A stretch of DNA of 64,000 nucleotides, from the NCBI RefSeq assembly GCF_049274025.1, contig NZ_JBASRV010000022.1; one strand, 5' to 3'. This document shows positions 25,063 to 33,688 of the stretch, one piece after another (position 1 is the first letter of the stretch; the number at the start of each line of letters is the position of its first letter). Below the pieces are notes generated by a model. It was not told the DNA's origin. It did no database searches and worked only from the letters and a program-made list of their open reading frames with translations. Source of the stretch: Miniphocaeibacter sp012841535 (GTDB lineage Bacteria > Bacillota > Clostridia > Tissierellales > Peptoniphilaceae). The position numbers and the translations under genes were made by a program.

Positions 25063-25190
25063 AATAGTCCTCCTCTTTATGAGAAGTCTAACATTTTTAT
25101 ATTATATTTTTTTATCCCTATGTAAGTTTTAACCTAATTTTAGTTATTTATTAGTTATATATAATTAATAGTGTAAAATTGACAGTTTTT

Positions 25191-25233
25191 ATGTAATATT
25201 TGGTTTTGAAAGAAAATACCTCCATGATACAAT
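25191..25233 (+). promoter_or_regulatory. Promoter of LytTR module 1, conserved with module 2
   Basis: TTGAAA (25206-25211), a 16-base spacer and TACAAT (25228-25233) form a promoter for the response-regulator gene. The block from ATGTAATATT to TACAAT is 43 bases long and is repeated with about six changes at 33621-33663 in front of the second regulator. Conservation outside the -35 and -10, especially ATGTAATATT and GGTTTTGAAAGAAA, suggests a shared regulator site. Confidence 0.7.
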
Positions 25234-25254
25234 AAAACAATAAAGGAGGTAGTT

Positions 25255-25962
25255 ATGCTTCGTATAGCTATTTGTGATGATGAAAAAAAAGCAAGGTTTT
25301 CTTTATACACCGGACTTGAAAGAGTTTTAGAAAATATGGAAATAGAATATGTAATTTACGAATTTCCCAGTGGGGGAAAATTAATAAATTGGTATGAAAA
25401 ACATAGTGATGAAGTGGATTTAGTATTTTTAGATATTGAAATGCCGGGGCCGGATGGTATGGAAGTAGCTAAGAAACTCCGTAAGAAAAGTAGTATTCTT
25501 CAAATAGTCTTTATTACCAGCTACCCCGACTATGTTTTTGACGGCTACCTAGTAGATGCAAGGGGGTATTTATTAAAACCCGTTAGGGAAAAAGATTTAA
25601 TCAATATTATAAATAGGACTTTGGCTAAAATACTCCAAAATGAAAATGATGTTTTTACCTTTAAAAATATGAAGGGTATATTTAGAATTCCTAAAATTGA
25701 TATCTTATATTTTCAGTCTGAAGGAAGAAAAATAAATTGTATTACAAGGGACAAGACTTATATATTTTATGAAAAATTAAACAATATTGAAAAATCAATT
25801 GGACCTGTATTTTTAAGAATACATCAAAGTTATTTAATAAATTCAAAATACGTTGACCAAGCCAGGGCTGAATCTCTTGTAGTAAATGGCAAGGAACTTC
25901 CTATTAGTAGGCAATACAGAAAGACCGCCTTGTTAGAACTTGGCCGTAATTTACTTAATTGA
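25255..25962 (+). CDS. LytTR-family response regulator (module 1)
   Basis: A 235-residue regulator. The receiver domain (residues 1-120) has the acidic pair DD at 8-9, phospho-acceptor Asp60 in FLDIEMPG, and the conserved lysine in LLKPV. A LytTR DNA-binding domain (about 135-235) includes IPKIDILYFQSEGRKI and FLRIHQSYLINSKYV. AgrA-like proteins of this type control peptide and quorum responses. The stop overlaps the ribosome site of the kinase gene. It is very similar along its whole length to the regulator at 33689; both start with the same codons and share the same promoter block. Confidence 0.92.
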   Translation: MLRIAICDDEKKARFSLYTGLERVLENMEIEYVIYEFPSGGKLINWYEKHSDEVDLVFLDIEMPGPDGMEVAKKLRKKSSILQIVFITSYPDYVFDGYLVDARGYLLKPVREKDLINIINRTLAKILQNENDVFTFKNMKGIFRIPKIDILYFQSEGRKINCITRDKTYIFYEKLNNIEKSIGPVFLRIHQSYLINSKYVDQARAESLVVNGKELPISRQYRKTALLELGRNLLN

Positions 25963-25970
25963 GGTATTAT

Positions 25971-27311
25971 ATGAAATTATTCTTAAATCTTCTTCTACCA
26001 ATTATTAACTATACTGTACTGGGACTAGCTACCTATTTTCTTGTACAAAGCTCCCTTAAAATTTTAAAACCTGTAAAGAATAAAATATTAAAAATAATAC
26101 CCTATGTACTTTTCTTCAACTCCTTAGGAATACAATCATGGATAGGAGATGAAAACCCCTTTATAATTTTACCCTTTTATATACTGGTATTTTTAATTTG
26201 CTACAAGGGGGATTTTCTTCCTAAACTGGTTACAGCCTTGCTTTTCTATATTTTAATCACCCCTATTAATATGCTTATAGACACTATTTTCTCCCGCTAC
26301 CTTAATGATTATTTTATTGGAGCTTTTTTATATAGTCAATTTATTTTATCTATCAAGGCTACGGTTTTTATAATAATTAGCTTGGTCTTATATAGATTTA
26401 TTAAAGATAAAAATATTAAATTACCAAAAAATTTATGGTACCTACTTTTTGGCCTATTAATTGGACCATTTTTTGTTATAGTCGGTTTTACAAGATTTGG
26501 GGTTGGTGATTTGTTATACCCTTCATCATCTTTAAAATCCCATTTATTTAATGAAGAAAGCTATAGTATTATAGAATTTATTACTTTAAGATTATCCTTT
26601 ATTATAATCCCCTTTGTAATAATTTCTGCTATTTCAATTTTCATTGCCATGATAATTCTTTCAAAACAGGAGGAATTAAAGGAAATGGAAAACATAAATA
26701 ATATGAAGGAACTCTACTACGAAGGAATCAAAAACGAACAAAAATCAATTAGACTTATAAAACACGACATGAACAATTATTTACTTACTATGGAAAATAT
26801 GTTGGAAAATAACAAGGTTGAAGAAACTAAAGAATTTTTAAAGAGTCTAACTTCTTCCAGTAGTTTTAATAAAACAAGACAAATTACAAGAAATGAAGTA
26901 ATTAACGCTATTCTTGACATTAAAATCAATACAATGGAAGATTATAATATAGAGTTCGATTATGAAATTTCAACATCGGAAAGTATAGAAATTTCTGACA
27001 TAGATTTATCTGCCTTGCTAGGTAACGCTTTAGATAATGCCATAGAAGCTACTGTAAAAGCCCTGGATAAAAAAATAGTATTTCGTTTAAAAGTTGAAAA
27101 AGGACTTTTTATGTTAAAAATAGAAAATCCCATAGGTGAAAAACCAATAGTAAAGGAAAATTCCTTCCTATCTACAAAAAGAAATAGTTCTAACCATGGC
27201 TTCGGTCTTACAAGCATAAGGGAAATTGTTTCAAAATATAAGGGAAATATGGATATTAATATGGAAAACAACAAGTTCATACTAGTTATAATAATTCCTT
27301 TAAACAGTTAA
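25971..27311 (+). CDS. GHKL-type sensor histidine kinase, AgrC-like (module 1)
   Basis: A 446-residue kinase. Six or seven hydrophobic segments fill residues 1-225, followed by a linker helix and the phospho-acceptor histidine in LIKHDMNNYLLTM (about 260-272). The ATPase domain has the N box LLGNALDNAIEA (about 345-356) and the G box HGFGLTSIRE (about 405-414). This is the GHKL class paired with LytTR regulators, which often senses peptides in the membrane. ATG 25971 is used since GAGGT is 5 bases upstream; an in-frame TTG overlaps the upstream stop. It is intact, unlike its paralogue at 34404. Confidence 0.9.
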   Translation: MKLFLNLLLPIINYTVLGLATYFLVQSSLKILKPVKNKILKIIPYVLFFNSLGIQSWIGDENPFIILPFYILVFLICYKGDFLPKLVTALLFYILITPINMLIDTIFSRYLNDYFIGAFLYSQFILSIKATVFIIISLVLYRFIKDKNIKLPKNLWYLLFGLLIGPFFVIVGFTRFGVGDLLYPSSSLKSHLFNEESYSIIEFITLRLSFIIIPFVIISAISIFIAMIILSKQEELKEMENINNMKELYYEGIKNEQKSIRLIKHDMNNYLLTMENMLENNKVEETKEFLKSLTSSSSFNKTRQITRNEVINAILDIKINTMEDYNIEFDYEISTSESIEISDIDLSALLGNALDNAIEATVKALDKKIVFRLKVEKGLFMLKIENPIGEKPIVKENSFLSTKRNSSNHGFGLTSIREIVSKYKGNMDINMENNKFILVIIIPLNS

Positions 27312-27333
27312 GGTAGCTATAGTGCTACCTTAA
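27308..27333. terminator. Shared terminator hairpin between converging genes
   Basis: TTAAGGTAGC and GCTACCTTAA form a perfect 10-bp stem with a six-base loop. It spans the stop codon of the plus-strand kinase and the stop codon of the minus-strand acyltransferase gene. Confidence 0.7.
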
Positions 27334-27929
27334 TTTACTTTATTCTTATATTTTTCAAAAACCACTTCTATCCTACTAAAAGGTAGTGGAATAGAATAAT
27401 TATCCCAACGCTTTTTAAGGTTTATTGATGGTGAATTTGTAAAGCTTACAAAATAAATATCAGAATTAGCCTTTTTAGCTAGGTAAGGCAATAATTCTTT
27501 TGGCTTATGCCTTGGTCCTAAAGGCCCATCCATTGCTAAGGCAAAAATCCGGTCCTTTTGACTGGAGGTCTTAATTAAGAGCCTTAAATTCTTTCTTGCT
27601 CCTAAGCCATCTTCTGTCCGTATGGAATTAGCCCGGCATTTATCTAATATATAGGAAATAATATCCCCCCTCCAGTCAGCAGTTATTACTACATCTACCG
27701 GTGGTAGCTGCTGATTTAAATGCATAAGTAAAATCATCATCAGGGAGCTGTCCCCATGCCAATAACCAAGCATTTCAAGTTCTTTAAGTAAATGTATATT
27801 TCTAATTTCATATTTTATTGTTTTGTTAACCAGCCACAAATATCCATAAAATATTCTACTAAGTATATAACCTACTAACTTTTCTTTTTTACTCCTATTT
27901 GTTTCTTTAACATTATTATGGCACAACAT
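27330..27929 (-). CDS. DUF374-family lysophospholipid acyltransferase-like protein
   Basis: A 199-residue protein of the DUF374 family, related to LPLAT acyltransferases. The N-terminal amphipathic stretch is followed by GYWHGDSSLM (about residues 54-63), which holds the catalytic His-x4-Asp-like site. Further on are VVITADWRGDIIS and ALAMDGPLGPRHKPKELL, the latter typical of DUF374. It starts inside the glycosyltransferase gene (14-base overlap), so the two are translationally coupled. With DedA upstream, the set suggests assembly of a membrane glycolipid. A ribosome site (AAGGGA) is present but about 9 bases from the ATG. Confidence 0.78.
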   Translation of the reverse strand: MLCHNNVKETNRSKKEKLVGYILSRIFYGYLWLVNKTIKYEIRNIHLLKELEMLGYWHGDSSLMMILLMHLNQQLPPVDVVITADWRGDIISYILDKCRANSIRTEDGLGARKNLRLLIKTSSQKDRIFALAMDGPLGPRHKPKELLPYLAKKANSDIYFVSFTNSPSINLKKRWDNYSIPLPFSRIEVVFEKYKNKVN

Positions 27930-29106
27930 ATTTTACTTTCCCTTGTATTAACTGTAAATAGTTTTCTTCTGTTAATTTAGCAATTGACTCTGCTGTATAT
28001 TCTTTAGCAGTATTATATGCACCGATTTTTAAGCTCTTAAATAAATAGGAATTTTCCATAATTTCTTCAATAGGCTTAATCCATAATTCTTCATTTAATT
28101 CTGTTTTAAAGCCATTTTCCCCATTAACAACTACATCATTAACACCACTACCGGAAACTGCAACTACTGGTAACCCTGCAGCCATAGCTTCTAAAAGTAC
28201 TATACCTTGAGTTTCCGATTGGGAACTAAAGAGAAACAAATCACAAGCATTATAATAATGAACCAGTTTTTCGTGTTCTATATTTCCTAAAAAATGTACA
28301 TTTTCTTCCAGTCCCAGTTTTTTACTTAATAAGCTAAGGGATTTTCTTTCTGCACCATCTCCAATAATTATCATTTTAAATGATTTTCCCCATCTTTCTT
28401 TTAAAGTTTTTAAGGCTTTTAACATAAAGGGAAAATTCTTTTCCCTTCCTAATCTACTAACGCAACAAAATAAATTTGGACTATTGAATTTTTTTCTTAT
28501 TTCTTCTGTTTTTTCCTTATCCCTTATAAAATCATTTTCCGATAAACCTGTAGGAACAACAGTTATAGGTGTGTTTATTCTATTTTGAATCATTATTTTT
28601 TTAATTTCCGGTGTTGGAGCAAAAATCAAATTACATTTATTTGAAAATGACCTTGTATATTTAGAAACAATTTGTTCAGCGACTTTATATATTTTAGTTT
28701 CATCTTTATTTTTATTTAATAGACTAGGCATTACATAATGCATATATTCTTCATACCTTGTATGATAGGTGTAAATTAATGGAATTTCATATTTTTTAGA
28801 ATAGGACAGGGCAATATTTCCCATTAGCATTGGATGATGACTGTGTATAATGTCATAATTTCTTTTTTGGAATTGTTTTCTAATATCCCTATCGAACATA
28901 TTAGGAACTACAATATCGCCATCAAGTTTTTTATTTAGACTTTTAAATCTATATACCCCTTCTTCATTTTTTTGTTCCTCATAGGTCGGTGCAAAAACAT
29001 CTACAATATGCCCTCTCTTTCTAAGTCCATTTACTAGTCTTTCAATAGAAACAGGTACTCCACCAATATATGGTTTATAGTTATTTGTAAACATTGCAAT
29101 TTTCAT
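27916..29106 (-). CDS. Family 4 glycosyltransferase, glycolipid-synthase type
   Basis: A 396-residue GT-B enzyme. The N-terminal domain opens with FTNNYKPYIGGVPVSIERL (residues 6-24) and has HSHHPMLMG (about 89-97). The C-terminal nucleotide-sugar site shows the EX7E-type pattern SSQSETQGIVLLEAMAAGLP (about 296-315). It is closest in pattern to 1,2-diacylglycerol 3-glucosyltransferases and similar cytoplasmic membrane glycolipid synthases. Its neighbours, a DedA membrane protein and a lipid acyltransferase, support a lipid acceptor. The sugar and exact acceptor are inferred only. AGGGGGAG precedes the ATG. Confidence 0.85.
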   Translation of the reverse strand: MKIAMFTNNYKPYIGGVPVSIERLVNGLRKRGHIVDVFAPTYEEQKNEEGVYRFKSLNKKLDGDIVVPNMFDRDIRKQFQKRNYDIIHSHHPMLMGNIALSYSKKYEIPLIYTYHTRYEEYMHYVMPSLLNKNKDETKIYKVAEQIVSKYTRSFSNKCNLIFAPTPEIKKIMIQNRINTPITVVPTGLSENDFIRDKEKTEEIRKKFNSPNLFCCVSRLGREKNFPFMLKALKTLKERWGKSFKMIIIGDGAERKSLSLLSKKLGLEENVHFLGNIEHEKLVHYYNACDLFLFSSQSETQGIVLLEAMAAGLPVVAVSGSGVNDVVVNGENGFKTELNEELWIKPIEEIMENSYLFKSLKIGAYNTAKEYTAESIAKLTEENYLQLIQGKVKYVVP

Positions 29107-29116
29107 TTAACTCCCC

Positions 29117-29632
29117 CTAAAACTTTGCAAGCCAATTTAAAGCTGCTGAGCCAAAAATGTAGCCTGCTCCAACAAATACTAAATTCCAAATTGTAATACC
29201 AATAGTTGAATAAAAACTATATTTATAAAAGTCCATTTTTATAACACCGGCCGGAATAGAAATAATAGTACGTACAACCGGAAGTAATTTTGCAATAAAT
29301 AGTCCTAAATACCCTTTATTAGTTAATTGGTCAATGGCTTTGTCCAAGGCAACACCTTGTTTAGTAAATTTATTTCTAAACCAATTTAATAAAGGGGTGC
29401 CAATATAAAACCCTAAAAAATAAAGTATCCAACTGCCTATTAGTCCGGCAATTACAGATATGACCATAACAAGTAAAAAGGATTTATTAAATTGATAGGC
29501 CCATATTCCGGATAAGGGCATTATTATTCCTGCAGGAAATCCGGGTAAATTCATATATTCCAACAAGACAACTACAAACAAGGCCAATAAACCGTAATTT
29601 TCTAAATAAAATTCTATTGTTTCAAAGTTCAT
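29117..29632 (-). CDS. DedA-family membrane protein
   Basis: A 171-residue protein with four to five hydrophobic segments and re-entrant loops. DedA marks are FPAGIIMPLSG (about residues 32-42), GSWILYFLGFYIG (about 66-78), and FIAKLLPVVRTIISIPAGV (about 113-131) with the conserved arginine. DedA proteins work in lipid-carrier or phospholipid flipping. It is first in a three-gene unit with the glycosyltransferase and DUF374 acyltransferase. GGGAAG lies before ATG 29632. The membrane-lipid context fits a flippase role. Confidence 0.88.
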   Translation of the reverse strand: MNFETIEFYLENYGLLALFVVVLLEYMNLPGFPAGIIMPLSGIWAYQFNKSFLLVMVISVIAGLIGSWILYFLGFYIGTPLLNWFRNKFTKQGVALDKAIDQLTNKGYLGLFIAKLLPVVRTIISIPAGVIKMDFYKYSFYSTIGITIWNLVFVGAGYIFGSAALNWLAKF

Positions 29633-29961
29633 AAGCTACTTCCCCTTATATTTTCAATTCCATTTAACTATCTTCTTATATCTACAATATCAATATATTT
29701 TTACAATTCTCTTAAAAATATATTAAAAATCTCTTAAGATATTTTAAATATACAATTAAAATTACAAGAATTTATCAGTTTTACTACTTCCTACTCTACT
29801 AAAAGGCTTGGCCTAATCTTCTATTTGTATCTTATCCCAATTTAAAAACCTTAGCTTAAGCCTATGTAATATTTAACAATATTTCTGTAATATTTAGATT
29901 AAATACTTTATTTATGTAAAATTAAAACAATATTTTGTATAAATCGGCTTTACTAAAATTA
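29633..29961. other. Gene-free region upstream of the DedA operon, with spaced repeats
   Basis: No supportable gene lies here. It must hold the minus-strand promoter of the DedA unit; TTGTAA and TAGATA about 45 bases before the start are possible elements. Near its other end, GTAATATTTA occurs twice exactly 21 bases apart (starting 29866 and 29887), and a GTAAAATTA follows at 29916. The first element recalls the ATGTAATATT seen before both LytTR regulator genes. Confidence 0.5.
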
Positions 29962-29996
29962 AAAGACTACACCTATTGGTTTAGGGTATAGTCTTT
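29962..29996 (-). terminator. Terminator overlapping the end of the thioredoxin-like gene
   Basis: AAAGACTACACC pairs, with mismatches, with GGGTATAGTCTTT around a roughly ten-base loop. The hairpin covers the last codons of the minus-strand gene and is followed by TTTT. Confidence 0.7.
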
Positions 29997-30446
29997 GTTT
30001 TCCAATTGCATTAAAAAGTTTGCAATACTTTTTTTAGAGCTACTATCTTCCTCTAGTTTAAATATTTTACCTTCTTTAATATAGGCTAGAGTAGGAGTCT
30101 TATAAATTTCATATTCATCTATTATTTTATTTGTTAATTTGGAATTTCTTTCCATTTCCTTGTTTAAATCAATATAGATTACTTCTAAATTATTATTCTT
30201 TACAAAATCTATCGTTTCAGAAATGTTTTTCCTACAATTATTACAATCCTCCATTCCAAAGTAAATAAATTTATTATTATACTCTAAAAGATTACTCTCA
30301 ATTACATCCATATTTACTTTTTCAAAGGATTTTATATTATTTTCGTAAGTATATTTAGAACTATCGTATTGAAATACAATATACATAATTACAAAAGTTA
30401 TTAGTAAAATTCCAATTGTTTTTATTAATTTAAAACCTTTATTCAT
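29973..30446 (-). CDS. Membrane-anchored thioredoxin-like protein (bacteriocin accessory type)
   Basis: A 157-residue protein. One membrane helix (about residues 9-26) precedes an extracytoplasmic thioredoxin-like domain with the CxxC pair in GMEDCNNCRKN (about 64-74) and the cis-proline segment EIYKTPTLAYIKEG. It resembles the accessory proteins found beside bacteriocin and peptide-export genes, though the match is general. It lies 81 bases after the second BceB-type permease on the same strand, so it may be the last gene of that unit. AAGGAG precedes the ATG. It probably handles disulfides at the outer membrane face. Confidence 0.7.
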   Translation of the reverse strand: MNKGFKLIKTIGILLITFVIMYIVFQYDSSKYTYENNIKSFEKVNMDVIESNLLEYNNKFIYFGMEDCNNCRKNISETIDFVKNNNLEVIYIDLNKEMERNSKLTNKIIDEYEIYKTPTLAYIKEGKIFKLEEDSSSKKSIANFLMQLENKDYTLNQ

Positions 30447-30527
30447 TACAAGCTCCTTTAATATTTATTTCTTATCTCTTTTCTATTTTAAGTATATATT
30501 TAAAATTTCAATTATTTATCAACTTTC

Positions 30528-32651
30528 CTATAGTTCTTCTACTACTGCTTTTTCTATATTGTTTAAGGCTTTTTGCTTTACTGCAATTACTATTAAATAG
30601 GAAATTAGTAGAAGTATTAAATCTGCTATAACCTCTATTCCTAATGAAACCTGAGAAAGTATTATTATAACTACAATAGTAAAGGCCAGTATTCCTCCAC
30701 CAATAACAGGATAGACTATAGTTCTTCTATTAATGGTTTTAAGGTCCCTTAATATATTCTTATTTGTTGCTCCTAGTTTTTTCATACTCTTAAAAAGATT
30801 AATATTGTTGAAAAATATTGAACTTGTCCTATTGTAGGTTATAAAAACAGTTGCCGTTAAGGCTATTATTACTATAAAACCAGACAATAAGACCTTTACC
30901 AAATTTAGTACAAAGGAAGCTGTGTTTTCATAATAATTCATTCTCGGATAGTACTTCCAATTTCCTTGTAATTCAGAATTATCCTTGTTCAAGCTTACAA
31001 GATAGGCCCCTTCTGTTTCATATTCTTCAAGCTCTCCTGTATACCATTGCCTACCGGAGTTTTTTACCAGCTTGTGAAGATTTTTATCATAATCTGTTTG
31101 TACCGCCATTTCTTTTGGGGTGTTTTCTAAAATATAGTCAAAAATATCTTCAGAAAATTCAAACTTTTTCTCCCCTTCTATGTTAAATACTATGTTCTTA
31201 ATCTTTTGTCCTTCTGAAATACCCCTTGTTAGTTTTTCATAGTCCCCATCGTCTAAAATATACCTTTTATTCCATGACAATCCTCTGTCTACTAAAACGT
31301 CATCTTCCAAAGTCCCTTGGTAGTTCACCTTCATCTGTTTCCCATCTACTGACTTAATATTTTCTAAATCATCGTCTGACTCCCATGAATCATATTTATT
31401 ATTTTTTCTAACAAGATTTATATATTGGCCTTCTCCTACATCTATCTTCTTATTAGATAGACTATTGTATTCAGACTCAGAAATAAATTCATAATATTTG
31501 TATTCCTCAACTACTTTTTCTATAATATTTTCAGCATTGTCATCCCAATTTCTAACATTGCTTCCAGACAATAGTTCACTAAATTCGTATTCCTTGTAAG
31601 TTCCAATTCCTATCTTATGTTCTTTAGCTATTTCTTGTATTATATTTTTATCTAAGATATTATTTTCCAATCTTAAAGGTATGGAAAAATCATATTCCAT
31701 TTTTTCTTCCCTTAGTCCTCCACTTTGGTTTACAAGGTTAAAGAAGGAAAAGGTAAATACACCAAATATTAAAATCATTGAAAACATAGAGCCAATTATC
31801 TGTTTTCCTTGAAGCCTTGTAATATTATAGTAAGCAATATTGTTATAGTATTTTCCCAATCTTTTACTTGATTTTTTTGGATTGGAAATAAAATAATAGA
31901 GGACCATATATATTCCTATAAATGAAAATATATAGGCTAGGGAAAAAAGGGATGGTGAAGCTTTGTCAAAATTAATCGTATACCATTGTGGTAGAAAATA
32001 ACCTATTGAAACTCCTGCAACACTTAGGATTAATCCTAAATATAAATATGGTTTCTTCATCCTTTTCAACTTGTCCGTCCTTGACCTTGAATGCATTAAT
32101 TCCATTACATCATATCGTCTAATATAAATAGATAATCTTATATAGACTATTACAAATATAAATATTGAAAATATAATTCCTATTAAGATACCCTTAGTAT
32201 TTAAAGATAGATTTTCTATTTCATATTTTGAATAGATTATTTGGAAAAACTTCCAAATTCCAAAGGAAAAGACCAGGGACAAGATTCCTGCAATTACTGT
32301 AAGTTTTGCAACTATAACTAGTATTTCCTTTGCTATGATTTTTACAAACTCTTTTTTTGTTAGACCAAAGGATATAAAAACACCTATTTCCCTACTTTTA
32401 TATTTTAAGAATACCTCTGCCGAATAAATTACAAGCATGGTGCAACCTACCATACATAAAATGAAAATCGACATTATCATCTGGTTAGAGTCTGTTCCAT
32501 ACTCCATAGTCTTCTGTAAGGTATTACTCATGTAGAGATTTGCAAATGTAAATATTAAGGTAAAAGCAATTAATATGCTGGTATTAAACTGAAAATATTC
32601 CTTTTTATTATATTTTTTTAATTTTCCACTTATTGATTTATAATTTAACAT
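30528..32651 (-). CDS. FtsX-like ABC transporter permease, BceB-type (module 2)
   Basis: A 707-residue paralogue of the permease at 22221. It has the same order: about seven helices in the first 310 residues, a large extracellular domain (about 310-585) rich in charged residues, and three terminal helices. The coupling motif LKYKSREIGVFISFGLTKKE lies at about 87-106, and the late KKLGATNKNILRDLK corresponds to RIGANNNYLQKSMK in module 1. The extracellular domain has diverged most, which would fit different peptide targets. CAGGAG precedes the ATG, and the gene starts two bases after the ATPase stop. Confidence 0.85.
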   Translation of the reverse strand: MLNYKSISGKLKKYNKKEYFQFNTSILIAFTLIFTFANLYMSNTLQKTMEYGTDSNQMIMSIFILCMVGCTMLVIYSAEVFLKYKSREIGVFISFGLTKKEFVKIIAKEILVIVAKLTVIAGILSLVFSFGIWKFFQIIYSKYEIENLSLNTKGILIGIIFSIFIFVIVYIRLSIYIRRYDVMELMHSRSRTDKLKRMKKPYLYLGLILSVAGVSIGYFLPQWYTINFDKASPSLFSLAYIFSFIGIYMVLYYFISNPKKSSKRLGKYYNNIAYYNITRLQGKQIIGSMFSMILIFGVFTFSFFNLVNQSGGLREEKMEYDFSIPLRLENNILDKNIIQEIAKEHKIGIGTYKEYEFSELLSGSNVRNWDDNAENIIEKVVEEYKYYEFISESEYNSLSNKKIDVGEGQYINLVRKNNKYDSWESDDDLENIKSVDGKQMKVNYQGTLEDDVLVDRGLSWNKRYILDDGDYEKLTRGISEGQKIKNIVFNIEGEKKFEFSEDIFDYILENTPKEMAVQTDYDKNLHKLVKNSGRQWYTGELEEYETEGAYLVSLNKDNSELQGNWKYYPRMNYYENTASFVLNLVKVLLSGFIVIIALTATVFITYNRTSSIFFNNINLFKSMKKLGATNKNILRDLKTINRRTIVYPVIGGGILAFTIVVIIILSQVSLGIEVIADLILLLISYLIVIAVKQKALNNIEKAVVEEL

Positions 32652-32653
32652 AC

Positions 32654-33415
32654 TTAACTCCTGTCCATATTTGCAAAGGCTTCTACAATTTCATCTTGTA
32701 ATTCTTTCCTATTGCCCTTATTAACTAAAACCTTGCTTATTTCACCCTTGTTTAAAATAAACACCTTGTCACTATAACTTGCATAGTACATGTCATGGGT
32801 AACCATTAATATACTGGTGTTTAAATCCTTCTTTATTCTTATAAAGGAATCTATTACTTCATTTGCAGACTTACTATCTAAATTTCCTGTTGGCTCATCG
32901 GCTAAGATAATGTCCGGACTGTTAATTAATGACCTGGCTATTGAAACCCTTTGTCTTTGGCCACCTGACAACTCTGCCGGAAAGGAGTCCATTTTTCCTG
33001 CTAAACCAAATAGATTCAAGAGATTCTTTGCCTTTTCCTCCATACTTTCATACATGGTATTTATTTTTTTCATTTTGGAAATTACCGATGGGACACAGGT
33101 ATTTTCTATTAAATTCAAACCATCTAGTAACATATAGTCTTGAAATATAAAGCCAATATTTGTATTTCTCATAGTTGCTAAATCCTCTTCTGTGAATTTT
33201 CCAATATCATTACCCTTTAAATTAATAAGACCTGACTCATAGTCTATATAACGACAAATACAATTTAATAAGGTAGACTTTCCGCTTCCGCTGGAACCCA
33301 TTATAGAAACAAATTCCCCTTCTTCTACCTTTAAGGATAAATTCCTTAACACCTGTAAATTTAAATTACCGGATTTATAACTTTTGTTTAAATTACTAAT
33401 TTCTAATATTGCCAT
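32654..33415 (-). CDS. ABC transporter ATP-binding protein, BceA-type (module 2)
   Basis: A 253-residue ATPase paralogous to that at 24316. It carries Walker A GSSGSGKST (about residues 39-47), signature ELSGGQRQRVS (about 147-157), Walker B ILADEPTGNLDS and switch MVTHDMYYASYSDKV. It is divergent from the second LytTR regulator gene with a 270-base gap that holds several ATGTAAT elements. AGGAGG precedes the ATG. It forms the energising subunit for the permease directly downstream. Confidence 0.92.
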   Translation of the reverse strand: MAILEISNLNKSYKSGNLNLQVLRNLSLKVEEGEFVSIMGSSGSGKSTLLNCICRYIDYESGLINLKGNDIGKFTEEDLATMRNTNIGFIFQDYMLLDGLNLIENTCVPSVISKMKKINTMYESMEEKAKNLLNLFGLAGKMDSFPAELSGGQRQRVSIARSLINSPDIILADEPTGNLDSKSANEVIDSFIRIKKDLNTSILMVTHDMYYASYSDKVFILNKGEISKVLVNKGNRKELQDEIVEAFANMDRS

Positions 33416-33559
33416 TTTTTACCTCCTAATATTTAAGAACTAAAAATAATTTCAATTTATAAGCCTATACTTGTATAAAATTTCCTGTATTTTCTGTCCT
33501 TTATTGATTAATTGAATAATACCATTTAAAAAAATATTTGTTTTTCCCCTTGAAAAGTT

Positions 33560-33663
33560 TTACATAAACCATGTAATCTTTTTGAAAATAAAATAAAAAA
33601 TGTAATGAATTACACTTCCAATGTAATATTCGGTTTTGAAAGAAACTGCCATCATGGTACAAT
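33560..33663 (+). promoter_or_regulatory. Promoter and repeated elements of LytTR module 2
   Basis: TTGAAA (33636-33641), a 16-base spacer and TACAAT (33658-33663) form the regulator promoter. Upstream, ATGTAAT occurs at 33571, 33600 and 33621. The last two are 21 bases apart (two helical turns), which is the usual spacing of LytTR-bound direct repeats. Two dyads are visible, TTACAT-N5-ATGTAA (33560-33576) and TGTAATGAATTACA (33601-33614). Control by the encoded LytTR protein is the simplest reading. Confidence 0.6.
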
Positions 33664-33688
33664 TATTAAACATAAGGAAGGTGATTAT

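Noticed and set aside
33605..33688. Longer N-terminus for the second LytTR regulator
   Set aside because: The upstream in-frame stretch contains the -35, -10 and ribosome site, and the paralogue starts at the equivalent of ATG 33689.
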